The notes under the pieces: model-generated
What the model saw: the letters and a program-made list of their open reading frames with translations, nothing else
Database searches by the model: none
Told to the model about the DNA's origin: nothing
Made by a program: the position numbers and the translations under genes
Shown here: positions 1 to 10,364 of the stretch, piece after piece
Layout: every line of letters begins with the position of its first letter
Numbering within the stretch: position 1 is the first letter of the stretch
NCBI RefSeq assembly: GCF_007018905.1
Contig: NZ_CP041402.1
Coordinates: 2,220,001 to 2,284,000 of the forward strand
From: Tardiphaga sp. vice304
GTDB lineage: Bacteria > Pseudomonadota > Alphaproteobacteria > Rhizobiales > Xanthobacteraceae
Direction: 5' to 3'
Length of the DNA stretch: 64,000 bases

Positions 1-1
1 C

Positions 2-37
2 TGGCCGTCGCTCGCTTCCGTGATGCGGGGAGGCTGA
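2..37 (+). CDS. rsmH: C-terminal end of RsmH (MraW), partial
   Basis: The first 36 bases read as WPSLASVMRGG followed by TGA, ending two bases before the ftsL start. In dcw clusters the gene immediately before ftsL is rsmH, the 16S rRNA m4C1402 methyltransferase, and a short basic tail of this kind fits its C-terminus. Only eleven codons are visible, so the call rests mainly on position; none of the SAM-binding core is in the window. Confidence 0.55.
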   Translation, partial: WPSLASVMRGG

Positions 38-39
38 TC

Positions 40-420
40 ATGCGTATCCTGCATTTGCTGGTCATCGCCGTCCTCGTCTTCGCCGCGGCCTATGTCTACC
101 GGATCAAGATGGAATCCACCGTGCGGACCGAGCGCGTGATGCGGCTGCATGCCGACATCCGCGAGCAGCGCGACGCCATCGCCTCCTTGCGTGCGGAATG
201 GGCCAAGCTCGATGCGCCGATGCGGCTGCAGGGCCTCGCCGAGCGCCACCTCACCTTGAAGCCGATCACCGCGCAGCAGTTCGACGCGCTGAAGAACCTG
301 CCGGATCGTCCGCCGAGCTTTGCCAGGCCGGGCGATCCCGATCCGATCGGCGCGATGATCAATACGATCGATCCGGATATCGTCACCGGTTCGCTGCCTG
401 CGCCCGAGGATACGCCATGA
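40..420 (+). CDS. ftsL: Cell division protein FtsL
   Basis: A 126-residue bitopic membrane protein of the divisome. An N-terminal membrane segment lies at residues 4-20, followed by a basic stop (YRIK) and a heptad-like coiled-coil stretch at about 28-62, then a short periplasmic tail. In known systems FtsL binds FtsB and FtsQ and helps activate FtsWI. FtsL sequences are poorly conserved; the assignment rests on size, topology and the position between rsmH and ftsI. The stop overlaps the ftsI start (ATGA), implying translational coupling. Confidence 0.9.
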   Translation: MRILHLLVIAVLVFAAAYVYRIKMESTVRTERVMRLHADIREQRDAIASLRAEWAKLDAPMRLQGLAERHLTLKPITAQQFDALKNLPDRPPSFARPGDPDPIGAMINTIDPDIVTGSLPAPEDTP

Positions 421-2162
421 CCGCGCGCAATAGTGTGAAGCCGACCGAACCATGGCGGCAGCGGCTGATCCGCAGCCTGTTGTACGGGCGCAATGTCGAT
501 CGCGCCGCCAAGGCGCGCGCCCGCGTCGGCCTGGCGATGGTCGCGTTCGGCGGCATCTACGGCATCATCGCCGTGCGCCTCGTGATGTTCCCGCTTGGCG
601 GCGACGCCCATGCCGAGCGTCGCGCGACGAAAGATGCCATCGCCACCGCGCGGCCCGATATTGTCGATCGCAATGGCGCGGTGCTGGCCACCGACGTCAA
701 ATCGCCGTCGCTGTTCTCCGAGCCGCGCCGCATCATCGACAAGGACGAGGCGGTCGAGCTGTTGACGGCGGCGCTGCCCGACCTCGACACCGCCGAAGTG
801 CGTGAGCGCGTCTCCAGCCGCAAGGGTTTTGCCTGGTTGAAGCGCGAGATCACGCCGCAGCAGCAGCGCGACATCCATCGGCTGGGCATTCCCGGCATCG
901 GCTTCCTGCGCGAGAACAAGCGCGTCTATCCGAGCGGTGCTGCGGTCTCTCACGTCATCGGCCTCGTCAACATCGACAATCAGGGGATTGCCGGTATCGA
1001 GAAGTGGCTCGACACTAACGGTCTCGCCGATCTGCACCAGGCGGGCTTCGCCTCCGACCGGCTGCAGAAGCCGGTCGAACTCTCGATCGACCTGCGCGTC
1101 GAACACGCGCTGCGCGACGAGCTGATGAAGGCGAAAGAGAAATACAAGGCCAAGGCGGCGTCCGGCCTGATCTCCAACGTCAGGACCGGCGAGATAGTGG
1201 CGATGGTGTCGCTGCCGGATTTCGACCCGAACAACCCGAAGGAAGCGCACGATCCCGATCGCATCAACCGGCTTACCACCGGCGTCTACGAGATGGGCTC
1301 GACCTTCAAGACGCTGACGCTGGCGATGGCGCTGGATTCCGGCAAGGCCAATCTCAACACCATGTATGACGCGCGCGCGCCGCTCGCCTACGGCAAGTTC
1401 AAGATTCACGACAGCCATTCGCTCGGCAAGTTCATTTCATTGGCGGAAGTGTTCACCTACTCGTCCAACATCGGCGCCGCCCGCGTGGCGCTGGCGCAGG
1501 GCGTCGAGGCGCACAAGGCGTTCCTCAAGAAGGTCGGTCAGATGGACCGGCTGCGTACCGAACTGCCGGAAAGCGCGATGCCGATCGTTCCCAAACGCTG
1601 GGGCGAACTCAACACCGTCACGATCTCGTTCGGCCACGGCATCGCGGTGGCGCCGCTGCAGGCGGTGATGGGCATCAACGCGATGGTCAATGGCGGCTAT
1701 CTCATTCCGCCCACCTTCCTGAAGCGCACCGAGGAAGAAGCCCTCGCCATCGGCAAGCGCGTGGTCAAGAAGGACACCAGCGACAAGATCCGCTATCTGA
1801 TGCGCCTCAACGCCGAGGTTGGCACCGCGCGCCAGGCCGACCTGCTGTCGAAGGGTTTCTACATCGGCGGCAAGACCGGCACGTCGGAGAAGGTCGTCAA
1901 CGGCCGCTATTCCAAGAAGCAGGTGCTGAACTCGTTTACCGCGGTGCTGCCGATGGATAATCCGCAATACCAGGTGCTGGTGATGCTGGACGAACCGAAG
2001 GCGCTGCCGGAAACCCACGGCTTCATCACCTCGGGCTGGAACGCGGTGCCGGCCGGCGGCAAGGTGATCGCGCGCGTCGCGCCGTTGCTCGGCCTGGAGC
2101 CGCGCTTCGACTTGCAGACCGCCGACCGGGTCATCCTGGCCGCCAGCAAGGTGACCCAGTAA
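417..2162 (+). CDS. ftsI: Septal peptidoglycan transpeptidase FtsI (PBP3)
   Basis: 581 residues when started at the ATG that overlaps the ftsL stop; a longer upstream reading in the same frame only shadows ftsL. A membrane anchor lies near residues 40-60, followed by a PBP dimerisation domain and a transpeptidase domain. All three catalytic motifs are present: S295-T-F-K with the acyl-enzyme serine, S349-S-N, and K486-T-G-T. It cross-links glycan strands at the septum with FtsW. The size matches class B PBPs of Rhizobiales. A gap of about 90 bp separates it from murE. Confidence 0.95.
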   Translation: MTARNSVKPTEPWRQRLIRSLLYGRNVDRAAKARARVGLAMVAFGGIYGIIAVRLVMFPLGGDAHAERRATKDAIATARPDIVDRNGAVLATDVKSPSLFSEPRRIIDKDEAVELLTAALPDLDTAEVRERVSSRKGFAWLKREITPQQQRDIHRLGIPGIGFLRENKRVYPSGAAVSHVIGLVNIDNQGIAGIEKWLDTNGLADLHQAGFASDRLQKPVELSIDLRVEHALRDELMKAKEKYKAKAASGLISNVRTGEIVAMVSLPDFDPNNPKEAHDPDRINRLTTGVYEMGSTFKTLTLAMALDSGKANLNTMYDARAPLAYGKFKIHDSHSLGKFISLAEVFTYSSNIGAARVALAQGVEAHKAFLKKVGQMDRLRTELPESAMPIVPKRWGELNTVTISFGHGIAVAPLQAVMGINAMVNGGYLIPPTFLKRTEEEALAIGKRVVKKDTSDKIRYLMRLNAEVGTARQADLLSKGFYIGGKTGTSEKVVNGRYSKKQVLNSFTAVLPMDNPQYQVLVMLDEPKALPETHGFITSGWNAVPAGGKVIARVAPLLGLEPRFDLQTADRVILAASKVTQ

Positions 2163-2251
2163 GGCTACACAATACCGCCGCATCGGCGCTTTACAGCCGT
2201 CATGAAATGCGGTTTGCGTGCGTCGCGGAAGCCGATGTGGACGGGAACAGC

Positions 2252-3706
2252 ATGAAACTGCGCGATCTTTTCAGCGATGATGGCGCGATCGATGGGCCTG
2301 CAGGCGACATCGACGTCAGCGGGCTCGCCGTCGATAGCCGTGCCGTCAAACCCGGCGACCTGTTCTTTGCGCTGGCCGGCAGCAAGACCGATGGTGCGCG
2401 TTTCGTCACCCAGGCGATTGCCGCCGGCGCCGTTGCAGTGGCCGGTGACCACATGCCGATCGGCCTGCCGGTGCCCTATGTCGTCACTCCCAATCCGCGC
2501 CTCGCGCTGGCGCGGGCAGCCGCCAAATTCCATCCGCGCCAGCCGGCGGTGATCGCCGCCGTCACCGGCACCTCCGGCAAAACCTCGGTGGCGTCCTTCG
2601 TGCGCGAGATCTGGGGCCGGCTCGGTCATCAGGCCGCCAGCATCGGCACCATCGGTCTGGTGTCGCCGAAGCGCACCGTCTACGGCTCGCTGACCACGCC
2701 GGATCCCATTTCCCTGCACCGCGAACTCGACGAGATCACCGGCGAGGGTGTCACCCATCTCGCGCTGGAGGCCTCGTCGCACGGGCTTGACCAGTTTCGC
2801 CTCGACGGCGTCCGCATCCAGGCCGGCGGCTTCACCAATCTGTCGCGCGACCACATGGACTACCATCCGGACATCGCGCACTATCTCGGCGCCAAGCTGC
2901 GGCTGTTTCTGAATCTCGTCGTCGATGATGGCGTCGCCGTGGTCGCGGCCGATCACGAACATTCCGCGCAGGTGATCCATGCCGCGCAATCGCGCCATCT
3001 CAACCTCATCACGGTCGGGCGCCGGGGTGGGGCGGGCGAAGGCATCCGGCTGGTTGACGCGGCGATCGATGGCTTTGCGCAAAAACTAACGCTGGAGCAT
3101 CGCGGCAAGACCTTCGATATCAAACTGCCGCTGGTCGGCGAATTCCAGATCGAGAACGCGCTGGTCGCGGCCGGTCTGGTGATCGGCACCGGGAGCGATA
3201 CGGACGCGGTCTTCGCCGCGCTCGAACATCTCGAGGGCGCCCGGGGCCGGCTGGAGCGCGTCGGCGACCATCATGGCGCGCCGGTGTTCGTCGATTACGC
3301 GCATAAGCCGGACGCGCTCGCCAAGGCGCTGCAGGCGCTGCGGCCCTATGCCAAGCGCAGGCTGGTCGTGGTGTTCGGCGCCGGCGGCGACCGCGACACC
3401 GGCAAGCGGCCGCTGATGGGCGAGATCGCGGCGGCCAATGCCGACCATGTCATCGTCACCGACGACAATCCGCGCTCTGAGGACCCCGCCAGGATCCGGG
3501 CGGCCATCATGGCCACCGCCAGCGGCGCGATCGAAATCGGCGACCGCGCCGAGGCGATCCGCGCGGCGATCGCAGGCCTGCAAGAGGGCGACGCACTGCT
3601 GATCGCCGGCAAGGGACACGAGACTGGACAGATCGTTGGCGACCGCGTGTTGCCGTTCAGTGATCACGAGGCGGCAGGGGCCGCGCTGAATTCGGGGGTG
3701 TCATGA
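2252..3706 (+). CDS. murE: UDP-MurNAc-L-Ala-D-Glu:meso-DAP ligase MurE
   Basis: Cytoplasmic ATP-dependent ligase adding meso-diaminopimelate, the third residue of the stem peptide. From the ATG at 2252 it has 484 residues, the normal length; an in-frame ATG 45 bases upstream adds an atypical leader with no better ribosome site. The ATP loop TGTSGKT is at residues 105-111. The D405-N-P-R motif is the signature for meso-DAP rather than lysine. Its TGA overlaps the murF ATG. Confidence 0.95.
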   Translation: MKLRDLFSDDGAIDGPAGDIDVSGLAVDSRAVKPGDLFFALAGSKTDGARFVTQAIAAGAVAVAGDHMPIGLPVPYVVTPNPRLALARAAAKFHPRQPAVIAAVTGTSGKTSVASFVREIWGRLGHQAASIGTIGLVSPKRTVYGSLTTPDPISLHRELDEITGEGVTHLALEASSHGLDQFRLDGVRIQAGGFTNLSRDHMDYHPDIAHYLGAKLRLFLNLVVDDGVAVVAADHEHSAQVIHAAQSRHLNLITVGRRGGAGEGIRLVDAAIDGFAQKLTLEHRGKTFDIKLPLVGEFQIENALVAAGLVIGTGSDTDAVFAALEHLEGARGRLERVGDHHGAPVFVDYAHKPDALAKALQALRPYAKRRLVVVFGAGGDRDTGKRPLMGEIAAANADHVIVTDDNPRSEDPARIRAAIMATASGAIEIGDRAEAIRAAIAGLQEGDALLIAGKGHETGQIVGDRVLPFSDHEAAGAALNSGVS

Positions 3707-5139
3707 GCGACTTTTTATGGACCTGCGCGGATATGACCCAGGCGATGCGCGCGACCGTGCGGGGCGCGCTTCCGGAAGGAATCACCGGCATCTCGATCGA
3801 CAGCCGCAGCATCGCGCCGGGCGAGGCCTATTTTGCCATCAAGGGCGAGGTTCATGACGGCCACGCTTTCGTCGAGGCTGCATTGAAGAACGGCGCAGGC
3901 GTCGCCGTGGTCGAGGCGGCGCAGCGCGACAGATTTCCGCAAGACGCTCCGCTACTGATTGTCGATGACGTGCTCAAGGGCCTTGTCGATCTCGGCATCG
4001 CTGCTCGCGCGCGGCTGGGCGGGCAGGTGATCGCGGTGACCGGCTCGGTCGGCAAGACCTCGACCAAGGAGGCGCTGCGCCGGGTGTTCGAGGCGCAGGG
4101 CGAGACCCATGCTTCGGTGGCTTCGTTCAACAACCACTGGGGCGTGCCCCTGACGCTGGCGCGCTGCCCGGCCACGGCGCGCTTTGCGGTGTTCGAGATC
4201 GGCATGAACCATGCCGGCGAGATCGAGTCGCTGGTGAAAATGGTGCGGCCGCATTTCGCCATCATCACCACCGTGGAGCCGGTGCATCTCGAATTCTTCA
4301 GCGGCGTGACAGCCATTGCCGATGCCAAGGCCGAGATATTCGCAGGTCTTGAGCCCGGCGGGGTTGCGATCCTCAACCGTGACAACGTGCATTTCGCGCA
4401 TCTGCAGAAACGCGCGGACGAATATGGCGTTTCGCGCATTGTGTCGTTCGGCAGTGATTTGTCCGCTGACGTGCGGCTGATCGATATCGCGCTGCATCCG
4501 ACCTGCTCGGCGGTGCATGCCGACATCCTCGGCCACGACGTCACCTACAAGCTCGGCATGCCCGGCCGCCACATGGCGATAAATTCGCTGGCGGTGCTCG
4601 CCGCGGCCCTGCTGATGGGCGCCGATCTGGCGCTGGCGGCGCTGACGCTGTCAAAGGTGGAGCCCGCGGTCGGCCGCGGCCTGCGCTATCAGCTTGCGCT
4701 CGTCGGCGGCGAGGCGGTGTTGATAGACGAGACCTTCAACGCCAATCCGGCCTCGATGCAGGCAGCACTCAGCGTGCTCGGCGCGGCCGAGGTGGGGTCG
4801 AAAGGCCGCCGCATTGCGGTGCTGGGCGACATGCTGGAACTCGGGCCCGAGGGCGCGGAATTGCACCGCGGCGTGGTCGATGCCGTAAACAACGAGCAGA
4901 TCGACCTGGTATTTTGCTGTGGTCCCTTGATGCGCAATCTGTGGGACGCCCTTTCCACCGGCCGGCGGGGCGGCTATGCCGAAGATGCCGCCGCGCTCGA
5001 ATCGCAGGTTCTGGCCGCGATCCGCGCCGGCGACGTCATCATGGTCAAGGGCTCCAAGGGCTCGCGCATGCATCCGATTGTCTCCGCGCTGCAAAAGCGC
5101 TTTCCCGGCAACGCCGCGCACGACGACACCGCGGTATAG
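3703..5139 (+). CDS. murF: UDP-MurNAc-tripeptide:D-Ala-D-Ala ligase MurF
   Basis: 478-residue Mur ligase that adds the D-Ala-D-Ala dipeptide made by Ddl, finishing the cytoplasmic UDP-MurNAc-pentapeptide. The N-terminal UDP-substrate domain is followed by the ATP loop TGSVGKTS at 113-120, an FEIGMNHAGE segment in the central domain, and a C-terminal domain with the NANPASM motif. It starts within the murE stop (ATGA) and ends nine bases before mraY, so murE-murF-mraY should be one transcript. Confidence 0.95.
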   Translation: MSDFLWTCADMTQAMRATVRGALPEGITGISIDSRSIAPGEAYFAIKGEVHDGHAFVEAALKNGAGVAVVEAAQRDRFPQDAPLLIVDDVLKGLVDLGIAARARLGGQVIAVTGSVGKTSTKEALRRVFEAQGETHASVASFNNHWGVPLTLARCPATARFAVFEIGMNHAGEIESLVKMVRPHFAIITTVEPVHLEFFSGVTAIADAKAEIFAGLEPGGVAILNRDNVHFAHLQKRADEYGVSRIVSFGSDLSADVRLIDIALHPTCSAVHADILGHDVTYKLGMPGRHMAINSLAVLAAALLMGADLALAALTLSKVEPAVGRGLRYQLALVGGEAVLIDETFNANPASMQAALSVLGAAEVGSKGRRIAVLGDMLELGPEGAELHRGVVDAVNNEQIDLVFCCGPLMRNLWDALSTGRRGGYAEDAAALESQVLAAIRAGDVIMVKGSKGSRMHPIVSALQKRFPGNAAHDDTAV

Positions 5140-5148
5140 GCGAACTGA

Positions 5149-6231
5149 ATGTTCTACTGGCTGATCGACTTTGCCGGGACGGTCCCGGTGTTCAACGTGT
5201 TCCGCTACATCACCTTCCGCACCGGCGGCGCGATGGTGACCGGGGCGTTGTTCGTGTTCCTGTTCGGGCCCTGGATCATCGACAATCTGCGGCTGCGACA
5301 GGGCAAGGGCCAGCCGATCCGCGCCGATGGCCCGCAGACCCATCTGGTCAAGGTCGGCACGCCGACCATGGGCGGGCTGATGATCCTGTCCGGCCTCGTC
5401 GTGTCCACGCTGCTGTGGGCCAACCCGCGCAATCCCTATGTCTGGATCGTGATGGCGGTGACGCTCGGCTTCGGCTTCGTCGGATTTTATGACGACTATC
5501 TCAAGGTCACCAAGCAGACCGAGGCGGGCTTCGCCGGCCGCACCCGACTGGCGATCGAGACGCTGATCGCCGCCGCCGCCTGCTATGCCTTCGTCCGGCT
5601 CGGCCGCGACCCGCTGTCGAGTTCGCTGGTGCTGCCGTTCTTCAAGGATCTGGCGCTGAATTTCGGCTGGTTCTTCGTGATCTTCGGCGCCTTCATCGTG
5701 GTCGGCGCCGGCAATGCGGTGAACCTCACCGACGGCCTCGATGGCCTGGCCATCGTGCCGGTGATGATCGCCTCCGCCAGCTTTGGCCTGATCGCCTATC
5801 TGGCCGGCAATCTAGTGTTCTCCGACTATCTGCAGATCAACTACGTCGCCGGCACCGGCGAACTGGCGGTGCTGTGCGGCGCGGTGCTCGGCGCCGGGCT
5901 CGGCTTCCTGTGGTTCAACGCGCCGCCGGCCTCGATCTTCATGGGCGATACCGGATCATTGGCGCTGGGCGGCATGCTCGGCTCGATCGCGGTCGCCGTG
6001 AAACACGAGATCGTGCTGGCGGTGATCGGCGGGCTGTTCGTGCTGGAAGCTGTATCGGTGATCGTGCAGGTGACCTCCTTCAAGCTGACCGGCAAGCGCG
6101 TGTTCCGGATGGCGCCGATCCATCATCACTTCGAGCAGAAGGGCTGGACCGAGCCGCAGATCGTGATCCGGTTCTGGATCATCTCGGTGATGCTGGCGCT
6201 GGTCGGCCTCTCGACGCTGAAGCTGCGATAG
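5149..6231 (+). CDS. mraY: Phospho-MurNAc-pentapeptide translocase MraY
   Basis: 360-residue polytopic membrane enzyme with about ten hydrophobic segments. It transfers phospho-MurNAc-pentapeptide to undecaprenyl phosphate, forming lipid I. Family motifs are intact: FYDDYLK with D115-D116, NLTDGLDGL at 192-200, [12 protein letters not shown] near 264-275, and the PIHHHFE loop with three histidines at 325-327. The length is typical. The gene is followed by a 190-bp gap filled by a palindromic repeat before murD. Confidence 0.97.
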   Translation: MFYWLIDFAGTVPVFNVFRYITFRTGGAMVTGALFVFLFGPWIIDNLRLRQGKGQPIRADGPQTHLVKVGTPTMGGLMILSGLVVSTLLWANPRNPYVWIVMAVTLGFGFVGFYDDYLKVTKQTEAGFAGRTRLAIETLIAAAACYAFVRLGRDPLSSSLVLPFFKDLALNFGWFFVIFGAFIVVGAGNAVNLTDGLDGLAIVPVMIASASFGLIAYLAGNLVFSDYLQINYVAGTGELAVLCGAVLGAGLGFLWFNAPPASIFMGDTGSLALGGMLGSIAVAVKHEIVLAVIGGLFVLEAVSVIVQVTSFKLTGKRVFRMAPIHHHFEQKGWTEPQIVIRFWIISVMLALVGLSTLKLR

Positions 6232-6246
6232 CGCGCGCCGCGCTTG

Positions 6247-6408
6247 CCTTCCCCTCTCCCCTTGTGGGAGAGGGTGGATCGACCGCTCTAGCGAAGCTTC
6301 GCTTCGCACGGGCGGTCGAGACGGGTGAGGGGTAGTGCTCTGCGGCGCCCCCTCATCCGACGCGGACTTCGTCCGCGTCACCTTCTCCCACAAGGGGAGA
6401 AGGAAGGA
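6247..6408. repeat. Palindromic intergenic repeat, 'ccccttgtgggag' family, copy 1
   Basis: The mraY-murD gap is almost entirely a repeat whose ends are inverted copies of each other: ctctccccttgtgggagagg on the left and the matching ccttctcccacaaggggag on the right. Internal hairpins are agcgaagcttcgct (6290-6303) and gacgcgga/tccgcgtc around 6359-6379. A second copy with the same ends lies after ligA. The arrangement resembles rhizobial palindromic intergenic elements. It could fold in the mRNA and modulate murD expression; that is inference. Confidence 0.8.
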
Positions 6409-6422
6409 AGAGGAACAGTATT

Positions 6423-7820
6423 ATGATCCCCGTCACCTCTTTTGCCGGCAAGACCGTCGCGGTGTTCGGCCTCGGCGGTTCGGGCCTCGCCTCGTGCCAT
6501 GCGCTGCGCGCCGGCGGCGCCGAGGTGGTCGCCTGCGACGACAGCATCGACCGCATGGTCGAGGCCGCGCGCGCCAATTTCATCACCGCCGATCTGCGCA
6601 GCGTGGCGTGGGAAAATTTCGCCGCGCTGGTGCTGACGCCGGGCGTGCCGCTGACGCATCCCGTGCCGCACTGGACCGTGCTGAAAGCGCGCGAGGCCGG
6701 CGTCGAGGTGATCGGCGATATCGAATTGTTTTGCCGCGAGCGCGCGTTACATGCGCCCGACGCGCCGTTCATTGCGATCACCGGCACCAACGGCAAGTCG
6801 ACCACCACGGCGCTGATCGCGCATCTGATGCGCGAGGCCGGCTTCGACACCCAGATGGGCGGCAATATCGGGACCGCGATCCTGTCGCTGGAGCCGCCGG
6901 CCAAGGGCCGCGTCCATGTGATCGAGATGTCTTCCTACCAGATCGACCTGACGCCCTCGCTGGATCCCAGCGTCGGCATTCTGCTCAACGTCACGCCGGA
7001 CCACATCGACCGCCACGGCACGCTCGAACATTATGCTGCGGTGAAGGAGCGCCTGATCGCCGGCGTGCAGGGGCACGGCACCGCGATCGTCGGCGTCGAT
7101 GACGACTGGTGCCGAGCGGTGGCCGATCGCGCCGAACAGGGCGGCAAGAACGTCGTGCGCGTCTCGGTGGAGGGCCCGCTCAGGGACGGCCTGACCGCAG
7201 ATGGCGCGACCATCGTCTCCAACGTTGCCGGGGTGCCCCATCCGCTGGTCGATCTCGCCGGCATCGGCTCGCTGCGTGGCCTTCACAATGCGCAGAACGC
7301 CGCCTGCGCCGCTGCGGCGGCGCTGGCGCTCGGCATCGACATAGATGTGCTGCAGCAGGGCCTGCGCAGCTTTCCCGGCCTGGCGCACCGCATGGAGCAG
7401 GTCGGCCGCCAGGGCAGGGCGCTGTTCGTCAACGACTCCAAGGGCACCAATGCCGACGCCACCGCGAAAGCGCTGTCGTCGTTTCCCGGCATCTTCTGGA
7501 TCGCTGGCGGCAAGGCGAAGGAGGGCGGTATCGAGAGCCTGGCCGAATTCTTCCCGCGAATCCGCAAGGCCTATCTGATCGGCGAAGCAGCTAGCGAATT
7601 CGCCCACACGCTCGATGGCAAGGTCCCTTACGAGATCAGCGAGACGCTCGATGTCGCGGTGCCGGCCGCCGCGCGCGACGCGGCGGTGTCGGATGTCACC
7701 GAGCCCGTCGTGCTGCTGTCGCCGGCCTGCGCGTCGTTCGACCAGTTCCGCAATTTCGAAATCCGCGGCAACAGGTTTCGCGAACTGGTTCTGGCGCTGC
7801 CGGATGTAGAACCAGTTTAG
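6423..7820 (+). CDS. murD: UDP-MurNAc-L-alanine:D-glutamate ligase MurD
   Basis: 465-residue Mur ligase adding D-glutamate, the second stem-peptide residue. The N-terminal Rossmann-like domain shows FGLGGSG at 15-21, the ATP loop TGTNGKSTT is at 120-128, and the central domain carries IEMSSYQID. The C-terminal domain ends in an [10 protein letters not shown] segment characteristic of MurD. An AAGGAAGAGG stretch ahead of the ATG belongs partly to the preceding repeat, so the repeat appears to supply the ribosome-binding region. Confidence 0.96.
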   Translation: MIPVTSFAGKTVAVFGLGGSGLASCHALRAGGAEVVACDDSIDRMVEAARANFITADLRSVAWENFAALVLTPGVPLTHPVPHWTVLKAREAGVEVIGDIELFCRERALHAPDAPFIAITGTNGKSTTTALIAHLMREAGFDTQMGGNIGTAILSLEPPAKGRVHVIEMSSYQIDLTPSLDPSVGILLNVTPDHIDRHGTLEHYAAVKERLIAGVQGHGTAIVGVDDDWCRAVADRAEQGGKNVVRVSVEGPLRDGLTADGATIVSNVAGVPHPLVDLAGIGSLRGLHNAQNAACAAAAALALGIDIDVLQQGLRSFPGLAHRMEQVGRQGRALFVNDSKGTNADATAKALSSFPGIFWIAGGKAKEGGIESLAEFFPRIRKAYLIGEAASEFAHTLDGKVPYEISETLDVAVPAAARDAAVSDVTEPVVLLSPACASFDQFRNFEIRGNRFRELVLALPDVEPV

Positions 7821-7840
7821 TGCGACGGCTTGAATGAACT

Positions 7841-7862
7841 CCCTCCCCCGCAAGGGGGAGGG
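7841..7862. repeat. Short C/G-rich hairpin between murD and ftsW
   Basis: ccctccccc and gggggaggg form a perfect 9-bp stem closed by a gcaa tetraloop. It looks like a single half-unit of the repeats found at 13024 and 63653. No T-run follows, so a classical terminator is unlikely. Confidence 0.7.
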
Positions 7863-7985
7863 GAAAGAAGCCGGCGTGCTTGGCGGTGATGACAATCTGG
7901 CTGCTGCTCAAATTTTCATATCCCGTTAACCGGCTGGCAACCACGATGGCGCACCAATGGAGCTCCTTGGCCTGCAGGTATGCCC

Positions 7986-9137
7986 ATGATCTCCCGTGAA
8001 CAACGCACGCCGCTCAGCGAATGGTGGTGGACCGTGGACCGGCTGCTGCTGGCCGCGATCATCGCGCTGATGCTGGCCGGGGTGATCCTGTCGCTGGCCG
8101 CCTCGCCGCCGGTGGCAACAAGAATCGGGCTCGATCCCTTCCACTTCTTCAATCGCCACGTGCTATTCATGATCCCGTCGGCCATCGTGCTGATCGGGGT
8201 GTCGTTCCTGACGCCACGGCAGATCCGGCGCGGCGCGCTGATCGTGTTCGCGATCTCGGTGGTGCTGATCGTCGCGACCCTGTTGATCGGCCCCGAGGTC
8301 AAAGGGGCCAAGCGCTGGATCACCATTCTCGGCGTCAACATCCAGGCGTCCGAATCCGCCAAGCCGTCGTTCGTCGTGGTCGCCGCCTGGCTGTTCTCCG
8401 AGTCCGCGCGAAAACCGGACATGCCGGCGACCTCGATGGCGGTGGTGCTGCTCCTGATGCTGGTCTCGCTGCTGGTGCTGGAGCCCGACTTCGGCCAGAC
8501 CATGCTGATCCTGATGGTGTGGGGCTCGCTGTTCTTCATCGCCGGCATGCGGATGGTCTGGGTGTTCGGCCTCGCCGCCACCGCCGCGGGCGGGCTGTTC
8601 ACCGCCTACCTGTTCGTGCCGCACGTCGCCGGCCGCATCAAGCGCTTCATGGATCCGGCTTCCGGCGACACCTTTCAGGTCGACACCGCGATGGAAGCCT
8701 TCGGCAATGGCGGCTGGTTTGGGCTTGGACCCGGCGAAGGCATCGCCAAGCGCAGCCTGCCGGACAGTCACACCGACTTCGTCTTCGCCGTCGGCGCCGA
8801 GGAGTTCGGCATTTTCTTGTGCCTGGCGCTGCTGGCGCTGTTCGCCTTCATCGTGATCCGCGCGCTGTCGCGCGCCTATCAGACCGAGGACCTGTTCACG
8901 CGCTTTGCGGCGTCGGGTCTGGCGATCCTGTTCGGCGTGCAGGCGGCGATCAACATGGCGGTCAACCTGCATCTCATTCCCGCGAAAGGCATGACGCTGC
9001 CGTTCCTGTCCTATGGCGGCTCGTCGATGATCTCGCTGGCCTACAGCGTCGGCATGCTCTTGGCACTGACGCGGATGCGACCGCGCACCGAGATGGAAAC
9101 CATTTCGACCGCCAACGCCACCAGCGCTTACGCGTGA
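7986..9137 (+). CDS. ftsW: Peptidoglycan glycosyltransferase FtsW
   Basis: SEDS-family septal glycosyltransferase with about ten membrane segments; it polymerises lipid II together with FtsI. The large periplasmic loop contains GNGGWFGLGPGEG and DSHTDFVFAVGAEEFG, and the C-terminal part has LPFLSYGGSS, all hallmarks of FtsW. Two in-frame ATGs lie six bases apart (7980 and 7986). The second gives 383 residues and better spacing from the AGG at 7975, so it is preferred. The stop is four bases before the murG start. Confidence 0.95.
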   Translation: MISREQRTPLSEWWWTVDRLLLAAIIALMLAGVILSLAASPPVATRIGLDPFHFFNRHVLFMIPSAIVLIGVSFLTPRQIRRGALIVFAISVVLIVATLLIGPEVKGAKRWITILGVNIQASESAKPSFVVVAAWLFSESARKPDMPATSMAVVLLLMLVSLLVLEPDFGQTMLILMVWGSLFFIAGMRMVWVFGLAATAAGGLFTAYLFVPHVAGRIKRFMDPASGDTFQVDTAMEAFGNGGWFGLGPGEGIAKRSLPDSHTDFVFAVGAEEFGIFLCLALLALFAFIVIRALSRAYQTEDLFTRFAASGLAILFGVQAAINMAVNLHLIPAKGMTLPFLSYGGSSMISLAYSVGMLLALTRMRPRTEMETISTANATSAYA

Positions 9138-9141
9138 CGTC

Positions 9142-10242
9142 ATGAGCCAAGCCCCTCTGATCCTGCTCGCGGCCGGCGGCACCGGCGGCCATTTGTTTCC
9201 GGCGGAGGCGCTTGGCGTCGCCCTGATGAAGCGCGGCTGGCGGGTGCGACTGGTTACCGACGCGCGCGCGCTGAAATATAGCGGGCTGTTTTCGCGCGAA
9301 ATGATCGACGTGGTGCCAAGCGAAACGCTGCGCAGCCGCAACCTGGTCGCGCTGGCGCGCACCGGTCTCATGCTCGCCGCCGGCACCGGCGTTGCGCTCA
9401 ATCTGATGCGGACCTTGAAGCCCGCCGCCGTGGTCGGCTTCGGCGGTTATCCGACGCTGCCGCCGCTGGTCGCCGCCAGGCTGTTCGGCGTGCCCACCCT
9501 CATCCATGATTCCAACGCGGTGATGGGCCGCGCCAACCGGCTGTTGTCCGGCCATGTCAGCGCGATTGCGACCTCGCTGCCCGGCGTGCTCGACCGCGAT
9601 CCTGATCTCGCGAAGAAGACCACCACCACGGGCACCCCGATGCGCCCGGCAATTCTCGCCGCCGCCGCGGTGCCCTATGCGGCACCTGCGCTCGACGGGC
9701 CGCTGCGGCTGCTGGTCGTCGGCGGCAGCCAGGGCGCGCGGATCATGGCGGACATCGTGCCGGGCGCGATCGAACGCCTCGAGCCGGCGCTCTGGAACCG
9801 GCTGGTCTTGACCCAGCAGGTCCGCGACGAGGATCTGGCGCGGGTCCGCGCGGTCTACGACAAGCTCAAGATCAAGGTCGAACTGGCGCCGTTCTTCAGC
9901 GACCTGCCGGCGCGGCTGGCGTCGAGCCAATTGGTGGTGTCGCGCTCCGGCGCCGGCACGGTCGCCGAGCTTGCCGCGATCGGCCGGCCCTCGATCCTGG
10001 TGCCGCTGCCCGGCGCGCTCGACCAGGACCAGTTCGCCAATGCCGGCGTGCTGGTCGAGGCGGGGGGCGCGATCCGGCTGTCGCAGGATGAATTCACGCC
10101 GGACCGGCTAGCTGCGGAAATCTCCGCGCTGGCCGCCGAGCCGGCGCGGCTGGCCGTGATGGCTCAGGGCGCCCGCACGGTCGGCAAGCTCGACGCGGCC
10201 GAGCGGCTGGCGGATCTGGTCGCGAAGGTGGCGGGGATCTGA
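9142..10242 (+). CDS. murG: Lipid II synthase MurG
   Basis: 366-residue GT-B glycosyltransferase on the inner membrane face that adds GlcNAc to lipid I. The N-terminal glycine-rich loop AAGGTGGHLFPA is near residues 10-21. HDSNAVMGRANR replaces the usual HEQN form of the acceptor-site motif, a conservative variant. The C-terminal donor domain has SRSGAGTVAE and GALDQDQFANA. Start and length match the family. Transcription probably continues from ftsW. Confidence 0.96.
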   Translation: MSQAPLILLAAGGTGGHLFPAEALGVALMKRGWRVRLVTDARALKYSGLFSREMIDVVPSETLRSRNLVALARTGLMLAAGTGVALNLMRTLKPAAVVGFGGYPTLPPLVAARLFGVPTLIHDSNAVMGRANRLLSGHVSAIATSLPGVLDRDPDLAKKTTTTGTPMRPAILAAAAVPYAAPALDGPLRLLVVGGSQGARIMADIVPGAIERLEPALWNRLVLTQQVRDEDLARVRAVYDKLKIKVELAPFFSDLPARLASSQLVVSRSGAGTVAELAAIGRPSILVPLPGALDQDQFANAGVLVEAGGAIRLSQDEFTPDRLAAEISALAAEPARLAVMAQGARTVGKLDAAERLADLVAKVAGI

Positions 10243-10364
10243 TCGCTGTCGTTTTCTCGATGCGCTGCAGCGCGTACCGCTGCGGCGCAAATCCGGGCAA
10301 CGAAGTCGTATCGTACTAACGTCGTACTACACAACGGCCCCGGTCTATGTCGTTTTGTTAGTCC

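Noticed and set aside
96..1418. 440-codon minus-strand frame opposite ftsL-ftsI
   Set aside because: Both sense genes are certain and the antisense product has shadow-type composition.
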